Origin: Chryseobacterium sp. ZHDP1
Lineage (GTDB): Bacteria; Bacteroidota; Bacteroidia; Flavobacteriales; Weeksellaceae
Assembly: GCF_018603435.1 (NCBI RefSeq)
Contig: NZ_CP075682.1
Span: 4,402,001-4,466,000, forward strand
DNA: 64,000 nt
Reading direction: 5' to 3'
Each line of letters opens with the position of its first letter. Positions within the stretch are counted from its first letter, which is position 1. The notes beneath the pieces were generated by a model. The model did no database searches, had not been told where the DNA came from, and was given only the letters and a program-made list of their open reading frames with translations. Shown in pieces: positions 17,973 through 25,268 of this stretch. The translations under genes and the position numbers were made by a program.

Positions 17973-18596
17973 ATGGAATTCAAAACATTAAGAAATATTG
18001 AAAACAGTTTCAAGCAGATCAGGCTATACGCGATTGTCTTTGCAATATTGTGTTTAGCGGTAGCAGCTTTTGCTGTATGGAAATCATATTCCTTTGCATC
18101 GGTACAACGGGAGAAAATTTATGTTCTTGATCAGGGAAAATCGCTAATGCTGGCACTCTCACAGGATGCAAGCATAAACCGCCCCGTTGAGGCACGTGAG
18201 CATGTCAGGAGGTTCCATGAGCTTTTTTTTACGCTGGCACCAGATAAAGCTGCGATTGAAAGCAATATGAAACGGGCGTTCGACCTGGCGGATAAAAGTG
18301 CTTTTGATTATTATCGTGACCTTTCTGAAAAGGGGTATTATAACAGGATTATCTCAGGGAACATTCAGCAAAGAGTTGAAGTGGACAGTGTGGTCTGTGA
18401 TTTTAATACTTATCCTTATTCTGTCACCACCTACGCCAAGCAGTTTATCATCCGGTCCAGTAATCTTACCCGAAGGAGCCTTGTCACATCATGCAATCTG
18501 CTCAATAGCGTCCGGTCAGACAGCAATCCACAGGGCTTCCAGATTTTAAAATTTTCAGTCCTTTCCAATAAGGATGAGGAAGTGATAGAGCGGTAG
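17973..18596 (+). CDS. traK: Conjugative transposon protein TraK
   Basis: This 207-residue bitopic protein is VirB8-like, with an N-terminal membrane helix at about residues 18-40 (LYAIVFAILCLAVAAFAVWK) and a periplasmic domain. The ATG at 17973 is preferred over a TTG at 17967, and it lies just after the traJ stop. Length and the FKTLRNIENSFKQIRLYAIV opening match TraK. It probably nucleates assembly of the periplasmic part of the secretion channel. Confidence 0.88.
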   Translation: MEFKTLRNIENSFKQIRLYAIVFAILCLAVAAFAVWKSYSFASVQREKIYVLDQGKSLMLALSQDASINRPVEAREHVRRFHELFFTLAPDKAAIESNMKRAFDLADKSAFDYYRDLSEKGYYNRIISGNIQQRVEVDSVVCDFNTYPYSVTTYAKQFIIRSSNLTRRSLVTSCNLLNSVRSDSNPQGFQILKFSVLSNKDEEVIER

Positions 18597-18651
18597 AGAA
18601 AATTAGTTCTCTCCTTAAAAGGGGGAGGCGTTATGGTTCAAAATTTAGAAA

Positions 18652-18933
18652 ATGAAAAATATTAGAACAACAATTGATAATGAGCTTGAGAAGCTCGATC
18701 TGAGATGGCGGAATTTACCCATCCGTAAACAGATCAGATATGTACTTTATCTATTCGCCTTCTACCTGCTTATGGGCGTAGGCGTACTGGTCAAGGTATT
18801 TTATGATCTGGGAAAAGGGGATAAAATCGATATAAGCCATATCGAGGTGCCCGCAGTAATTCATAATGAATCTTCTTTGAAAGATTCTGTTAGAAATCCT
18901 AAAACTATACACAATGGAAGAGAAAGAGAATAA
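18652..18933 (+). CDS. traL: Conjugative transposon protein TraL (DUF3989)
   Basis: This 93-residue membrane protein has a cytoplasmic N-terminus (IDNELEKLDLRWRNLPIRKQ) followed by a single membrane helix at about residues 33-52. It matches the TraL/DUF3989 family between traK and traM. Its last 20 bp overlap the traM start. Its role in the channel is undefined. Confidence 0.82.
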   Translation: MKNIRTTIDNELEKLDLRWRNLPIRKQIRYVLYLFAFYLLMGVGVLVKVFYDLGKGDKIDISHIEVPAVIHNESSLKDSVRNPKTIHNGRERE

Positions 18934-20248
18934 GAGGATCAGTTTAATTGTGGATGAAGATTCTACAGAAAATCCGGAAAGTAGTTCCTCAAAAAATGAT
19001 AAGCTTAAAAAGCCCATCATCTTTGGCCTGATGGCCATTGTTTTCATCGCCTGTCTTTATTTAATATTTAAGCCTAAAAATAGTGGTGAGGAAAATAAAG
19101 ACAAAGGTTTAAAAAATGCCGTACCCGAGGCAACGGATAAAGGACTGCAGGCCGATAAACAAAAGGCATATGAAAAAGAGATGGTTGAGGAAAGGGAAGC
19201 GGCAAAGCGTAATTCCCTGATGTCTTTGTCAGATTATTGGAGTGGTGCAGACACATCGGTTAACGCTGAAACTCCAGTTTCGAAGGTTATTGCAGGAAAC
19301 TCAGGGGGATATGGGATGAGCGGTGCACAGAATAGTTCGTTGAGCAGTTATCAGAATGCGCAGCAAACTCTGGGCTCGTTTTACAGGGATGATGACCGTG
19401 AGAAATTGGCACTTCGTAAACAGGTAGATGAACTCAAAGATAAGCTTTCAGAAAAAGATGTCCCGCAGGCACCTACCTATAAGGATCAGCTCGCATTAAT
19501 GGAAAAATCATACGAAATGGCTTCGCGCTATCTTCCGTCAGCAAATGGTGGACCCGCAAGCCCTACGGTGAATGTTGGACAGAATATGGATTCAACTGCA
19601 GTTAAAACAACTGCTCTACCGGGCAAAAAAGGGAAAACCGAAAGTTTGAAAGTGCTGAAAAAGAGTGTCGTCTCAGCCCTCTATCGGGAAGAGGACGCAT
19701 CGGAGATTTTAAATGGGATCGGAGATCGTAACATGGGTTTTATAACGCCAGGACAAGTTGTTCAAAGCGATGTTGTCAGGAACAGCATACGTGCAATGGT
19801 AATGGAAACAAAAACATTATCAGGCGACGGGTCTCTAAAGTTGAGGTTATCCGAAAATGCCACTATTGGCGGTCATTATGTTCCCAAAGGAACCGAACTG
19901 GTTGCCGATACCAAATTTCAGGGAAACAGGTTACAGCTAAAGATCAGCGCAGTTGAAGTATCCGGAAATATAGTTCCGGTTGAGATTCTAGTCTATGGCA
20001 CGGACGGTCAGCTTGGGCTCCTTGTCCCACGAACAGATGAGATCAATGCTGCAGGAGAAATAGCGGCTAACATGAGCCAAAGTTCAGGAATGAATATTTC
20101 GATGTCACGTTCTGCGGGCCAGCAGGTTGCCAGTGATCTGAGCAGGGGCTTGATTCAGGGAGTTTCCGGTTTTTTTTCTAAGAAGCTGAGAGCTGTTAAG
20201 GTAACAGTGAGATCAGGGCATCCGGTACTCCTGTTGACAAAAAAGTAA
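18914..20248 (+). CDS. traM: Conjugative transposon protein TraM
   Basis: This 444-residue protein is VirB10-like. It has a short cytoplasmic tail, one membrane helix around residues 36-54 (IIFGLMAIVFIACLYLIF), then a long low-complexity periplasmic linker. The conserved C-terminal beta domain (about residues 270-444) includes FITPGQVVQSDVVRNSIRAM and GHYVPKGTELVADTKF. It would span the periplasm and contact the outer-membrane TraN/TraO complex. It overlaps traL by 20 bp. Confidence 0.9.
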   Translation: MEEKENKRISLIVDEDSTENPESSSSKNDKLKKPIIFGLMAIVFIACLYLIFKPKNSGEENKDKGLKNAVPEATDKGLQADKQKAYEKEMVEEREAAKRNSLMSLSDYWSGADTSVNAETPVSKVIAGNSGGYGMSGAQNSSLSSYQNAQQTLGSFYRDDDREKLALRKQVDELKDKLSEKDVPQAPTYKDQLALMEKSYEMASRYLPSANGGPASPTVNVGQNMDSTAVKTTALPGKKGKTESLKVLKKSVVSALYREEDASEILNGIGDRNMGFITPGQVVQSDVVRNSIRAMVMETKTLSGDGSLKLRLSENATIGGHYVPKGTELVADTKFQGNRLQLKISAVEVSGNIVPVEILVYGTDGQLGLLVPRTDEINAAGEIAANMSQSSGMNISMSRSAGQQVASDLSRGLIQGVSGFFSKKLRAVKVTVRSGHPVLLLTKK

Positions 20249-20272
20249 TATAACAACAATAATAATCATACT

Positions 20273-21157
20273 ATGATATCAATCAAAAGTACACTTATGA
20301 TCCTGCTTTTTGTAGGTCTGTTCATCAAGACCTTTGGACAACAGTCTCTTGAAGCGGGAAGGGTCGAACCTTATAGGTTGGAAGTTACCTATAATAAAAC
20401 CTGCCACCTGATTTTTCCGGTAGCGATCAGGTACACAGACCTGGGATCGAATTATCTGATTGCGGAAAAAGCTGAGGATGCGCAGAACGTCTTGCGTATA
20501 AAGGCCGCGGTTAAGGACTTTGCAGAGGAAACCAATTTCAGCGTGATCACAGAGGATGGGCAATTTTATAGCTTTAATGTTATTTATAATGCTGATCCTT
20601 ATACGTTGAGTTATGATCTAAAGAAAATGAAAACTGATGTTGAGCGTGAGGAAGGAAGAAACGTTCAGTTTGAAGAGCTCGGTTTTAATCCACCATCTTT
20701 AACAGAAATTGTACTTAAAACCATCTATCAGCAAAATAAAAGATATGTACGGCATATCGCTGCCAGATCCTATGGCATTCAGTCAATTCTTAAGGGAATC
20801 TATGTCCACAATGGAAAGTTTTATTTTCATCTTGAAGTGAAGAACAGATCCAATGTACCTTTTGTCGTTGACTTCTGTACCTACAAAATTGTGGATAAAC
20901 AGGTTGCGAAAAGAACAGTATCTCAGGAAAAGCAATTGGTTCCGGTAAGGCAATATCCCGGTCTTGAAGTAATCTCGGATAATTCAATCGCTGGCAACGT
21001 CATACTTCTGGATCAGTTCACAATCACCGATGAACAGGTGCTAAGAATTGAAATTTTTGAAAGGAATGGCGCAAGGAACCAGGTTCTGGAAATTGAAAAT
21101 TCGGATCTGGTTGCCGCAAAGCCCGTATCTGAAATGAAGATTAAAGTCACTCAATAA
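20273..21157 (+). CDS. traN: Conjugative transposon protein TraN (DUF4138)
   Basis: This secreted 294-residue protein has a signal peptide (ILLFVGLFIKTFGQ) and a VirB9-like beta domain. The blocks YNKTCHLIFPVAIRYTDLGS and KNRSNVPFVVDFCTYKIVDK are typical of TraN/DUF4138. It lies 24 bp after traM and 11 bp before traO. It is expected to bind TraM in the periplasm and help form the outer-membrane ring. Confidence 0.88.
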   Translation: MISIKSTLMILLFVGLFIKTFGQQSLEAGRVEPYRLEVTYNKTCHLIFPVAIRYTDLGSNYLIAEKAEDAQNVLRIKAAVKDFAEETNFSVITEDGQFYSFNVIYNADPYTLSYDLKKMKTDVEREEGRNVQFEELGFNPPSLTEIVLKTIYQQNKRYVRHIAARSYGIQSILKGIYVHNGKFYFHLEVKNRSNVPFVVDFCTYKIVDKQVAKRTVSQEKQLVPVRQYPGLEVISDNSIAGNVILLDQFTITDEQVLRIEIFERNGARNQVLEIENSDLVAAKPVSEMKIKVTQ

Positions 21158-21168
21158 AGCAGCGAATT

Positions 21169-21726
21169 ATGAAAAAATATATCATCTTTTTGGTACTGGC
21201 GATTTTGAGCATCAAATTACATGCACAGAGAATGGTCTATAAACAGAAATCTTTGGAAATTAATACGGGACTTCTAAATACAGAAAGGGTAGGCAAAAAT
21301 TTCTATCTAAATCTGACACTGAACAGTTTTGCGAAACATGGCAACTATTGGATCTGGGGAGTGGAATATCAAAGAAAGACCGTAGACTACAAAAATTGGG
21401 AAATTCCTTTTGAAGACTTCATCGGAGAGGTTGGTTATAGTCTTAAGCTTCTCTCGGATTCAAGAAAATTTATTACGCTGAATGGAGGTGTAACTGGAGT
21501 TGTGGGCTATGAATCTGTCAATAGGGGAGACAGTCTCCTTTTGGATGGGGGGATTCTAAAAAGTAATAATGGATTTGTTTTTGGGAGCAGCGGGAGATTG
21601 TCGCTCGAGACATACCTTTCAGACCGGATTGTTTTTATGCTGCAAGGTCGCATAAGGGTGCTTTGGGGAACAGATCTTGAGCGGTTCAGACCTTCAACGG
21701 GTGTCGGTTTACGTTTTAACTTTTGA
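21169..21726 (+). CDS. traO: Conjugative transposon protein TraO
   Basis: This exported 185-residue protein has a signal peptide ending near LHAQ (about residue 19). The remainder alternates in a beta-barrel-like pattern and ends in an aromatic residue (VGLRFNF), as outer-membrane proteins do. Position and length match TraO, an outer-membrane component of the Bacteroidetes transfer apparatus. It follows traN by 11 bp. Confidence 0.85.
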   Translation: MKKYIIFLVLAILSIKLHAQRMVYKQKSLEINTGLLNTERVGKNFYLNLTLNSFAKHGNYWIWGVEYQRKTVDYKNWEIPFEDFIGEVGYSLKLLSDSRKFITLNGGVTGVVGYESVNRGDSLLLDGGILKSNNGFVFGSSGRLSLETYLSDRIVFMLQGRIRVLWGTDLERFRPSTGVGLRFNF

Positions 21727-21741
21727 AAATCAGAGAATAGA

Positions 21742-22218
21742 ATGAAAAATTTAATTAATAAGTGGAAAATGTCGATAGGATCGCTTTTTCTAGGCTTTAT
21801 TGCTATGCTAGGAATTACGTTACTTTCAGGATGTGCTAAAGAGGTTTTGGATGTACAGGAAGTTTTCCCTTTTGAGGTGAAGGTGATGCCAGTACCAAAG
21901 GAAATTGGAATGGGTGAAACTGTTGAGATCAGATTTTCTATCATTTCAAACGGAAATTATACAGGTAATACCTACCGGATACGTTATTTTCAGAACGATG
22001 GACAGGGCATTTTAAATTATTCAGGTTATAAACCTTATTTACCGAACGATCTTTATCCCTTGGCCGAGAAAGAATTTCGCTTGTATTATACCTCACAATC
22101 TTTAGTTTCACAACAATTTGATGTGTGGATAGTAGACAGTTTTGGTAATGAAAAGCAAATTTCTTTTCAATTTAACAACAAAAAATTGGGTCCGATCATT
22201 ATCGGTCCGGTTAGATAA
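21742..22218 (+). CDS. traQ: Conjugative transposon lipoprotein TraQ (DUF3872)
   Basis: The 158-residue lipoprotein carries an N-terminal membrane segment and lipobox LLSGC near residue 31. An immunoglobulin-like DUF3872 domain follows (PFEVKVMPVPKEIGMGETVE, then YRIRYFQNDGQG). It is the last gene of the tra operon, and a terminator follows 75 bp downstream. traP, often located between traO and traQ, is missing. Confidence 0.87.
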   Translation: MKNLINKWKMSIGSLFLGFIAMLGITLLSGCAKEVLDVQEVFPFEVKVMPVPKEIGMGETVEIRFSIISNGNYTGNTYRIRYFQNDGQGILNYSGYKPYLPNDLYPLAEKEFRLYYTSQSLVSQQFDVWIVDSFGNEKQISFQFNNKKLGPIIIGPVR

Positions 22219-22292
22219 TATTATATTTATAAAAGTATTACAGTAAAAATAGGGCGAAGGCCTTACACTACCAGAGTGAGAGCATGCTCATT

Positions 22293-22318
22293 AGGACAGC
22301 CAGTGGCTGTCCTTTTTT
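22293..22318 (+). terminator. Terminator of the tra operon
   Basis: A perfect 9-bp GC-rich stem (AGGACAGCC at 22293-22301 with 22305-22313) closes a 3-nt loop and is followed directly by a six-T run. It is a strong intrinsic terminator 75 bp after traQ. The remaining gap to 22502 is AT-rich with no gene. Confidence 0.9.
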
Positions 22319-22502
22319 GTTACAATTAATTAGTAAATGTATGCGCGAGAAAGTGAGATGATTTTTTTACATGGAAATATTTCTTTATTAGGGTAAAAAT
22401 GTTAGATTTATATAAACTATAGACCATAAATTACACTATACGGAAACTTATTTTTGCTATCCCTGAGATCGGTCTAATTTTGATGTCAACTTATAGATTG
22501 TG

Positions 22503-23261
22503 ATGAATTTTTATATTGTTTCATTATTGGACGCTATGGCGGAGCAAAACCTATCTATATTTTGCGATCTTAATTTCGTAAAATCTGCTGGATTTTTCTC
22601 AGACCTACATGAAATTTCCAATCGTTTCAAAGTGGTTACCGATTTTTATTTCTCCTTTTTAAAAAAACTAAATTTTATATCGAACGAAGCTTCTATTACA
22701 AATCATTTGGGTTATTATAATTTTACAGAGCCTAATATATATGAGCGGCCAGTAAACGAAATCTTGCGCGCCCTTAGTCACAAAAAACTGCTGTTTAAAG
22801 ATGTAATACCAGTTCAAACGAGATATACAGATAAGGATAATATGCATTTAGTAGTAGGTTTATACCGGATAGAGAATATTAAGAGAAGCTTTTTGCATAT
22901 AGTTGATCTATGTCTACCTAAAAGCGAAATAAAAAATATCCCATCTGAGGTAACCTATGTTAAGGACTTACTTGATTCTTATATTTCTGATGAAAAGCAG
23001 ACATTGAGAACATTTATAGAAAAAAAAGGATATAATTACAATCATTTCCAACGGGACTGCAAAGTATGTTTTGGGGATTCCTTTTATAGCTTCTGGTTAA
23101 AAAAGAAGATGATAGAGGCTGTTCAGGATATTGTTTTCACGAAGATGAGCTTAAAGCAGGTTGCATTCAAAAATAGATTTCTTGACTATCAGAATATGTA
23201 CAAGGCTTTCATTCGTCACGGAATTGGTTTGACAACAATTCCTCGATTAGCTAATTTATAA
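22503..23261 (+). CDS. Divergent AraC-like regulator candidate
   Basis: This 252-residue protein was not recognised as a named family. Its C-terminal third (about residues 165-250) resembles an AraC-type HTH pair: LRTFIEKKGYNYNHFQRDCK, then MSLKQVAFKNRFLDYQNMYK with FIRHG. The N-terminal part has no clear domain. Codon use is more AT-rich than that of the tra genes. A GTG three bases upstream is an alternative start. It reads towards the MauE gene, and a pair of 21-bp-spaced direct repeats lies between them, which fits a local regulator. Confidence 0.6.
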   Translation: MNFYIVSLLDAMAEQNLSIFCDLNFVKSAGFFSDLHEISNRFKVVTDFYFSFLKKLNFISNEASITNHLGYYNFTEPNIYERPVNEILRALSHKKLLFKDVIPVQTRYTDKDNMHLVVGLYRIENIKRSFLHIVDLCLPKSEIKNIPSEVTYVKDLLDSYISDEKQTLRTFIEKKGYNYNHFQRDCKVCFGDSFYSFWLKKKMIEAVQDIVFTKMSLKQVAFKNRFLDYQNMYKAFIRHGIGLTTIPRLANL

Positions 23262-23294
23262 TATTTTAAGTTACTATTGTACATACTTTTGTTG

Positions 23295-23327
23295 CATATT
23301 GGTATAAGTTTATTACATATTGGTATA
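23295..23327 (+). promoter_or_regulatory. Tandem direct repeats, possible AraC operator
   Basis: Two 12-bp copies of CATATTGGTATA (23295-23306 and 23316-23327) are spaced 21 bp start to start, two helical turns. Dimeric AraC proteins bind direct repeats at this spacing. The site precedes the MauE gene by about 60 bp and follows an AraC-like gene. Confidence 0.55.
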
Positions 23328-23385
23328 TAATTGTTAATATTGTCAATATATAATTTTACCCTAATAGCGAAATTTGTCATAATCA

Positions 23386-24930
23386 ATGCCAATGATTATG
23401 ATAGGCTTCGTAAAAAAATATTTTGTAAAAACGGTCAGCATTCTTTTGGCCTTACTTTTTGTATATGCTGCTGGAAGTAAGTTACTCGACTTTGAGAATT
23501 TTCAGGTGCAGCTTGCTCAATCCCCTTTATTAAGTGCGTATGCCGGTGTAGTCTCTTATAGCATCATAACCATTGAATTCATTGTAGCGATTTTGCTCTG
23601 TTTGCAAAATACTCGTTTATTGGGACTGTATCTATCGCTCGGCTTAATGGCCGCTTTTACAATTTACATTTATATTATCCTTACTTATAGTGAATTTGTC
23701 CCCTGCAGCTGCGGGGGAATTCTAGAAAAAATGGGATGGACAGAGCATCTGATCTTTAATATTTGCGTTGTTATATTAACTGCTGTTGCAATTTTCCTAT
23801 TGGAGAGAAACAGGGAAACAAGGATTACCAGAATATTATCCTTTTCGGCAGGAACAGTAATTGTCAGTTGTCTTGTTGTCGTTATGATGTTTCTTTCCTC
23901 GGAAAATATTATTAAAAAGGAAAATAACTTTACACGTCGTTTTTTGCAGCATCCAATTTTTGAAGATAAGGTTTATAATCTTGGCGTTAACTCCTATTAT
24001 TTTGCGGGGATCACAAATGGTAAAATTTATCTTGGCAATTTGACGACACCATTATTTATCACTGAGATCGATAGCGGGTTTGCTGCTATGCGCCGTACAA
24101 AGATTACTTTGGATAATTTAGATCATACCTTTAGAAATGTGCAGCTTAAGGTCAAGTATCCTTATTATTATTTGTTTGATGGAAATGTTCCGGTTATCTA
24201 TAGAGGTAAACTGGGCGATTCAACAGCAAATACTATAAGCAATGGTGATGCATATTTCAATCAGCTAATTGTACTAGATTCGATGAAGTTCGGAATTCGT
24301 ACGCAAAAACGTTCTGACAATCAGTATACTTTTGCCTCTCTTGACCTTAATGGAGATCCAAAGTTATCTCTTAAGACTGAAATTTTAAAAAAGCAGATAG
24401 ATGGTGTCTTTGATGTGGATGGGTCATTGAATTACGATCCTGTAAATGATAAAATTGTTTACACTTACTTTTATCGGAACCAGTTCATTGTGATGGATGG
24501 CGATTTAAGCGTTAAAAATAGGTTTAACACTATTGATACAACAAGCCGAGCTAATATCTCAGTAATCAGACTTTCCGATGGACGCAACAAGATGAATGCT
24601 CCATCGGTGAGTGTAAACAAAAGTTTTGCGCTATACGGTGGCTTAATCTTTAACCGTTCTAATCTTAAAGGGAAGCATGAACCATCAAGTTCATGGAAGA
24701 ATTCATCTATTATTGATGTTTACAGTACAGACGAGCAACATTATATCGGAAGTTTTTATATACGCAATAGAGAAGGTAAATCTATGTCATCTATGATCTG
24801 TGACGGACATTATTTATATGTACTTATCGGTAACGAGCTACAGCGTTATAGGATTAGAGACGGAGCTTTTAAATTTAACATTCAACGAAACCAGTGGTTC
24901 AAGGAGGCACTGGCGGATAGGGATATATAG
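23386..24930 (+). CDS. MauE/DoxX membrane protein fused to propeller-like domain
   Basis: Residues 10-150 form four membrane helices of the MauE/DoxX redox-associated family, with the conserved YAAGSKLLDFENFQVQL opening and the FVPCSCGGILEKMGWTEHL Cys pair. After a further helix near residue 160, about 330 periplasmic residues show repeated beta strands (YYYLFDGNVPVIYRG, YTFASLDLNGDPK, YIGSFYIRNREGKSM). These resemble six-bladed propeller domains of Bacteroidetes. MauE in methylamine users supports disulfide formation in a partner protein. A small four-Cys exported peptide is encoded 55 bp downstream and is the obvious candidate substrate. Confidence 0.8.
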   Translation: MPMIMIGFVKKYFVKTVSILLALLFVYAAGSKLLDFENFQVQLAQSPLLSAYAGVVSYSIITIEFIVAILLCLQNTRLLGLYLSLGLMAAFTIYIYIILTYSEFVPCSCGGILEKMGWTEHLIFNICVVILTAVAIFLLERNRETRITRILSFSAGTVIVSCLVVVMMFLSSENIIKKENNFTRRFLQHPIFEDKVYNLGVNSYYFAGITNGKIYLGNLTTPLFITEIDSGFAAMRRTKITLDNLDHTFRNVQLKVKYPYYYLFDGNVPVIYRGKLGDSTANTISNGDAYFNQLIVLDSMKFGIRTQKRSDNQYTFASLDLNGDPKLSLKTEILKKQIDGVFDVDGSLNYDPVNDKIVYTYFYRNQFIVMDGDLSVKNRFNTIDTTSRANISVIRLSDGRNKMNAPSVSVNKSFALYGGLIFNRSNLKGKHEPSSSWKNSSIIDVYSTDEQHYIGSFYIRNREGKSMSSMICDGHYLYVLIGNELQRYRIRDGAFKFNIQRNQWFKEALADRDI

Positions 24931-24985
24931 GGAATTGCCGAAAACCCTGAATAGATTAGGCAGTAACCAATTAAATTATGATAGC

Positions 24986-25237
24986 ATGAAAAAATTGTTA
25001 TTACCTGGTCTTATTGTAGCAATGGGACTAGGGGGTGCTTATGCTAGCAGTACAATGAAGACCGCAATGCCAACCTACCGTATCAACGGAAGCCATTGTG
25101 ATGTCGTTCAACAGGAATGTAATGAGCAACCTGGTGAAGTTTGTACCTGGAATGAGGATTCGTCTTCTCAGCTGTACAAGTTTCGTAGTTCTGATGAAAC
25201 TACCTGTTCTCAAGAACTCAGTAGAAGTATCCAGTAA
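24986..25237 (+). CDS. Small exported four-cysteine peptide (DUF6520-like)
   Basis: This 83-residue precursor starts at the ATG at 24986; the frame is open further upstream inside the MauE gene. It has a signal peptide MKKLLLPGLIVAMGLGGAYA and a mature part of about 63 residues with Cys at 38, 45, 53 and 74, including CNEQPGEVCTW. The pattern resembles the DUF6520 peptides of Bacteroidetes, whose function is not known. It lies directly behind the MauE fusion gene and is closed by a terminator shared with the opposing peptidase gene. Two disulfides are possible. Confidence 0.75.
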   Translation: MKKLLLPGLIVAMGLGGAYASSTMKTAMPTYRINGSHCDVVQQECNEQPGEVCTWNEDSSSQLYKFRSSDETTCSQELSRSIQ

Positions 25238-25268
25238 AAAAGAAGGATGCCTATAGGGCATCCTTTTT
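25236..25268. terminator. Bidirectional terminator, peptide and peptidase genes
   Basis: The stem AAGGATGCC (25243-25251 with 25257-25265) has a 5-nt loop and is flanked by A- and T-runs. The stop codon of the minus-strand peptidase gene lies at 25251-25253, inside the hairpin. Confidence 0.88.

Noticed and set aside
24800..24985. Long upstream extension of the four-Cys peptide gene
   Set aside because: The extension lies within the MauE gene in another frame; the ATG at 24986 starts a proper signal peptide.
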